DNA of 64,000 bases from Ricinus communis (taxonomy: Eukaryota; Streptophyta; Magnoliopsida; Malpighiales; Euphorbiaceae). The DNA lies in assembly GCF_019578655.1 (NCBI RefSeq), contig NC_063264.1:14868429-14932428 (forward strand). Reading direction: 5' to 3'. The notes under the pieces were generated by a model that worked only from the letters and a program-made list of their open reading frames with translations, was not told the origin of the DNA and searched no databases. How positions within the stretch are numbered: the stretch's first letter is position 1; every line of letters begins with the position of its first letter. Below, piece by piece: positions 59,219-64,000 of the stretch. The position numbers and the translations under genes were made by a program.

Positions 59219-60960
59219 AGGGGAAAAAATGTCATTTAGGTTCCTAACCTATCAAAATCGAGTTTTAGTCCAAAAAGTTGGTACAAGTCCACAGAAGACA
59301 TGTAGAAGCCCAATTGGCACCCCGAGGGGGAATTTTTGAGAAAATTACAAGTTTGGTCCCTGACCCACCAAAATTACATTTTAGTCCTTGAATTGGCCAA
59401 ATACTAATATAGCTTCCAGAAAGCATTAAAACAAATCAAATTGTGCCACGAGGTGGGAAATTTTAACTCAAGTACCCAAAAATAAAAAAATTACCAAATT
59501 GACCCAAATCGGCAAATTATTTCATGAAGTGGATAATAGCTAGAGGAAAGTCTCTAAAATCACTAATTCGATGGGTGTGGATCCCAATTCAATGGGCATA
59601 GTTCTCAATTCAAAGGACGTATTTCCCAAACAGCAGAAAGAAATGCTCAACCCAAGCAGGTGAAGTCCTCAACCCAAGCGGGCGTCGTCCATACATCAAA
59701 TCAACGATCGAAGTTCGAGCTTATGAGGCGTGGCTTCTACAACTCACATATCCTTTTGCTATATTCTTGATGTTTAAGATTTATCTCAATTTATTTAACG
59801 CATTGCACGCTCATAGATCTTGACAGACTGAAGGCAGTTGTTAGCACCCCTTTTTCGGATCTAGATATTGAGGAAAATATAAAAAACCCTATTTATGAAA
59901 GTTACTACCTTTTCGGGTGTTGGGAGATGAAGGACAGATGAATCTGAGGCTAGGATTGAGGTTAATCCATCCGGAATCACCTGTTTAAAATCAACTTAGA
60001 CTCAATTTTCAAGAAAAATAAAGTTCGAGGATCAAAATGGCAGTTTTCATAAATTTAGGGACTTAGTAGCAGGGTCTTTCTAAACTTTCTCTAGATAGAG
60101 CCAATCGGCTCTACACATAGCAGATTGGGTTTTTCTGCTCCGACGTCATTTTTCTCGATGATCATACTTCCATATACAGATTCTAGAAGTTTTTTTTATG
60201 ATAATCATGATTCTTAATGATAATTAATTAAATTTAAAAGAATTAAATTGGATATTTATCAACATAATTTTTGAAATTATCGTCTCCTTTGAAACCCTAC
60301 CTCTATAAATATAAAGAGGTGATTAGGGTTAGGGTTAACTGGAATTTGGCAACTGATAACACAAAAAACACTCAAAAAGAAAAAGAAACAGAGAGAAACA
60401 CACAAACAGAAAATATTCTTGTCCTTGAGAAGACTCAAGTCACTAAATAAAAAGCAACTAAAAAAAGAACCGTTAAAGTTTTCTCAACACCAAATCTAGA
60501 ACTGGATTCCCACTCGGTCTTTGACTTTATTGCATCCTCATCGCCTCAAACTCGCAGATCTATCAACTACGGTGACAACTTGAGGGTCCCTTCAAACATG
60601 CATCCACATCATCCTAAAACTGGTTCCTTCGTTCTTTTTCTATTTTCTCTTTATTATTTATTTTTTAGAAACATGATTAGGGTTATTATTTATGATTAGC
60701 ATGATTAGGTTAGGGTTTCTATAGATCTGCATGTTAATTGGGTTTTAATTCTGAAAATAAGAATTTTAGAATTTTGAATATGATAATTTTGCCAATTAGG
60801 ATTTTGAATTTGATTAGATACATGTAGTAGTATTAATGATTAGATCTGTATTTTCATTTTGATTTAGTAATTTAATATGTTTAAGAGAATTGCATGACTA
60901 ATTTGCTATCTTTTGGTTATTGTACTTTTAATTTTTAAAGGTTTTTATCAGTTTTAGGGT
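59219..60960. other. Repeat-derived non-coding sequence
   Basis: No open frame. 59219-59470 has paired phrases (TTAGGTTCCTAACCTATCAA; TTTGGTCCCTGACCCACCAA) like those in plant transposon or LTR flanks. At 59839 TGTTAGCACCCCTTTTTC looks like a gypsy LTR start. A good TATA box (CTATAAATATAAAG, about 60304) is followed by AAAAAGAAAAAGAAACAGAG, compatible with an LTR promoter. No matching end was found because the solo LTR at 60961 interrupts it. I cannot name the host element. Confidence 0.45.
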
Positions 60961-62427
60961 TGATAGGCTATTTGTGTAGCTACAATCTAAGGTAGTGAAT
61001 CTATCGATGCGGACTACCACTAACGATGAGTATCAAGGTCGTATTCTCGGGTAAGGGTGATCCTAAAACTACTACGCGTCTTATGATATCTAACCCTAAC
61101 AAAATCAATGAAGTTGCTATTCTATGATTAAATGTAAGCAAGTGATTAACTAAGTGTTAGACAGACTGAAAGGATTTCGTGAAACAACCAAAGGAAAAAG
61201 CAAACTCAAGGGGACCTAAGCTAGTTGGATTTTAGTAAAGATAGAGATTATATTGATTACCAATTGTGATTACCTGTGGACAAATTCTTAACTGAATTCG
61301 CTTTCCCTCTAGAGATAACTGAATTCCTAAACCTAAGAACCTAAAGTTGGAATCTCTTCCTAACTTTCGATTATTAAATTAGCATTAAGCTTTAATCCGC
61401 ATCTATTAAGCTTTGTTATTTCTTAATCTGGCTAGTCAATTACCCTTATCTCTAAGTGAACATTAACTAATTCTTGCTATTTAAATTTTCAATTACTAAA
61501 TGAACTTCTCAATTATATAAAGCAATCTAAATACCACAACTCACAATGTCTCATGAATAATGTGATTTCTCATTAATAATGAAAGCAAGAAGAGACAATC
61601 ATTGATAATCAAAGTCTCATAAACATTAAAAGCAATCCAACAACATAGGAACCCCAATGGGTTTAAATAATTTAGTTACTCGTACTAATAAGCAACACAA
61701 AGTAAAGAACAAATTCAGAAAAGTAAATTGAAAGCATGTACACCCTTCTTCTTCAAGTTGGATGAAAAACCCTAAATTCCCAATTATGAATGATGAACCC
61801 TAAATTGCCTCTTGAATACCTCCAAATCTACTCTTAATCTTCAATTTGATGTTAAAACCAATGTAATCCTTACTTCAATAGATGAAATAGTCTCCTAAAG
61901 TCGAATATTAAAGTTTGGAAAAAGATGGCTTATGCATGTATATGTAAAATCAAGTCAGAAAATCGAACCCTCACTCAATAAATTGCATTTGCCTATATAA
62001 ATCTCTCAGTATGTCCATGGTCAAGCCTGTGCTGATCAGCACAGGCAGAGTCTAGGCCGTGCTGGACCTCCGAGTCCTACAAATTAGTTCTTCTACCTGG
62101 CTATGCCCTCGCCGGTGCTGAGCCACCATGGGCTGTGGTGGCCTAAAAAACCGTGCCAAAATGGCAGTCTTGAGGTTTAAGTGTTGATGGTTGAGAACGG
62201 CTAGAGTCCAGGCTGTGCTTAACCTTAGAATGCTAGTCCTTGCTCAATTTTGATGGATTATGGTCCATAATTGCGCGTATTTCCCTCGATTACTGATAAT
62301 GTCCATCGATAGTCACCTGAAACATGAAAGGAACCAAAACATAGGTGATTTTAGCATAAAACAAGATAACTATGCACAAAAATTTAAGTAATTGGGCATA
62401 TAAGCATGTATAAAATAATGCACATCA
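60961..62427 (-). mobile_element. 1467 bp solo LTR (Athila/Tat-like) with TSD agggt
   Basis: On the plus strand it starts TGATAGGCTATTTGTG and ends ATAATGCACATCA. AGGGT is present at 60956-60960 and 62428-62432. On the minus strand it matches the LTR at 50956 from its first base (TGATGTGCAT...). It also matches the partial LTR at 62747 in AACTGAATTCG, CTAAAGTTGGAATCTCTTCC and TTAGCATTAAGCTTTAATCC. A 22-bp perfect palindrome with core GTGCTGATCAGCAC lies at 62025-62046. No coding sequence, PBS or polypurine tract is inside. Confidence 0.88.
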
Positions 62428-62432
62428 AGGGT

Positions 62433-62746
62433 TTTGATCGTTCAATTTACTTTGATATTTATTTCATTTTCTTTCATATCTAATTAATTTTACTTTGTGC
62501 ATGTGAAATTTGGCTCTAGGGATGCTAAATACACGGACAAATCAATAGAATGCCATCTGGAACCCTATAGTCAATCGGCTATGCAGCCTTCAGTCTCAAA
62601 TCTTTTGTCTTTTAGACGATTTTGATGTATTTTAATGTTCTTTATTGTTTATTTTGCTTACTGTATGATTATCAAATATGTGTTTATGTGATTGATTAAT
62701 TAAAATGGGCCATATATACTTAGGGTTAAAACTGGAGCCAAAAACC
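62433..62746. other. Internal or flanking sequence with possible PBS
   Basis: Continues the host sequence of the solo LTR. On the minus strand, TTTTTGGCTCCAGTTTTAAC sits two bases from the LTR edge at 62747. It resembles a decayed TGGCGCC-type primer-binding site of Athila/Tat elements. If so, this is the leader of a minus-oriented gypsy element whose 5' LTR runs off the window. Confidence 0.35.
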
Positions 62747-64000
62747 TGATGGGTGCTACTCGTGTTAGCTACAATCTAAGGCAGTGTACCTATCGATGCA
62801 GTCTAGCACTAATGGTGAGTATCAAGGTCGTATTCCTCGGGATAGTGAAAGCCCAAAGTTACTCCTTTGTTCTTTGTTATATTAACCTAAAATGGATGAT
62901 GAATAAATTCTAAACTAACTATTAACTACGAGCTAAGTTCTAAGGGAGATGCAGGAGTAATTGATAAGTGAAATAATCAAGACAAGAAGACAAACCCAAA
63001 GGGGATCTAAACTAGTTGGCAATCAAACAAAAGATAAAGGATCGGTGAGTCTAATTATGCTACCCGTGGACGAATTCTTAACTGAATTCGGTTTCTCTCT
63101 CGAGATAACCGAATTCCTAAACCTAATAACCTAAAGTTGGAATCTCTTCCTAACGATTGATTCTTAAATTAGCATTAAGCTTTAATCCGCCTCTATTAAG
63201 CTTTGTTAATTCTTAATCCGGCTAGTTAATTATCCTTATCTCTAAGCGATTATTAACCAGTTCTTGCTATTCAAAATTCCAATTGCCAAACGGATTTCTC
63301 AATCTCATAAAGCAATCTAAACATCACAATTCACAATGTTTCATGAATAATGCATTATCTTATTAATACTGAAAATAAGAAGAATACAAAACCAACTCAA
63401 ACAATCCAACAATATAATATCAAGCCAACATAGTAAAGAAATCCCAATGGATTTAATCAATCTAGCTAATCATGTTCATTCTCAAAATAAACAAGAATTC
63501 AATTACAACAATAAGTAAAAAGGTAGAGAAAACCCGATTACTCCCTTAGATGAGAGTAAACAGCCCTAAATCCTTTTGCCCCAATTGAATCGATTCTTGT
63601 TCCTCTTGCTCGATTTGAAAATTAATCAACGAACCTCGCCCAATCTTTGATCCTTCAAGGAGATCTGATTGAAACCTTAATCCAAGTCTCCTTTTCTCTT
63701 AGTTTCAACTCAGAAAACCCTTAGAGAAAGAAAAATTAGGGTTTGGGACGTTCTAACCCTAGCCTCCTCTCTTTCTCTTCTTTTCGTTCTTTTAATTAAT
63801 ACCCCCTGTCACCTCCAACACGACCGTGTTCCTGGCTGTGTTCTAAACACGGGATGGTGTTCCTAACCGTGTTACTCTCTGTGGCCGTGCTCCCTAAAAT
63901 CTACTTATTCTTTGATGTTCAACACGGCCGTGTTTGTCCCCGTGTTGGTAACACGGCCCATGTTTGTAACCGTGTTAATAACACGGCCAGTGTTGAGATC
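62747..64000 (-). mobile_element. Athila/Tat-like LTR, cut by window end
   Basis: Starts TGATGGGTGCTACTCGTG and aligns base by base with the solo LTR at 60961 for at least 600 bp (offset ~1790). The distal part (63815-63995) is filled with inverted pairs of AACACGG and CCGTGTT, including the palindrome AACACGGCCGTGTT at 63921-63934. The other end lies beyond 64000. Confidence 0.75.

Noticed and set aside
60961..64000. A short complete LTR retrotransposon with LTRs at 60961 and 62747
   Set aside because: The first LTR has its own perfect AGGGT TSD on both sides, so it is a separate solo LTR.

Overview
This is a eukaryotic nuclear DNA window from a flowering plant. It contains three decayed members of a plant leucine-rich-repeat receptor-like-protein (RLP) family, Ty1/copia and Ty3/gypsy elements with plant-type priming sites, and AT-rich intergenic sequence. 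The RLP type would fit a Malpighiales species such as castor bean, but that is a guess. I see no intact host gene, no tRNA or rRNA and no CRISPR. Everything with coding character is broken by stops, frameshifts or insertions.

Layout. Bases 1-442 are a gap. Bases 443-13570 are one continuous satellite built from ~38-39 bp subunits, organised into higher-order repeats of 10 or 11 subunits (~385 or ~424 bp) plus a rarer ~580 bp form. At 13818-14405 is a 588 bp solo LTR with a perfect 5-bp target-site duplication (TSD). From 14525 to about 19050 lies a minus-strand copia remnant (gag, protease, PBS, LTR). Its gag is split by a 2748 bp solo LTR (15422-18169, TSD tttct). Beside it is RLP fragment A (19050-19620, +). 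After ~5 kb of AT-rich sequence comes a minus-strand gypsy pol remnant (24930-29990), itself split by a second, inverted copy of the same long LTR (26447-29342, TSD ttatg). RLP fragment B (31178-32440, -) follows. RLP locus C (36150-44510, +) is nearly full length but is cut by a 5.35 kb copia element (37835-43185, TSD acttg).

The last 19 kb is repeat-rich. It holds a probable LTR (45591-46849), a hAT-like relic (47252-48033) and an array of ~1 kb units (48236-59218). The array is interrupted by an Athila/Tat-like gypsy 3' end (49666-51356) and by a minus-strand gypsy 5' end with gag, PBS and LTR (51357-53330). It also contains an inverted segment, a micro-inversion and ~240 bp internal subrepeats. 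The window ends with a solo LTR of the Athila/Tat-like type (60961-62427, TSD agggt) and a related LTR that runs off the edge.

Taken together, the locus is a graveyard of RLP genes with at least two levels of nested retroelements, lying against an uncharacterised hierarchical satellite. The features most worth following up are the satellite, the inverted ~1 kb array, the copia element with non-canonical TA...CA termini, and palindromes in the Athila-like LTRs whose two arms differ symmetrically between copies. All family assignments come from motifs read by eye; no database search was possible.
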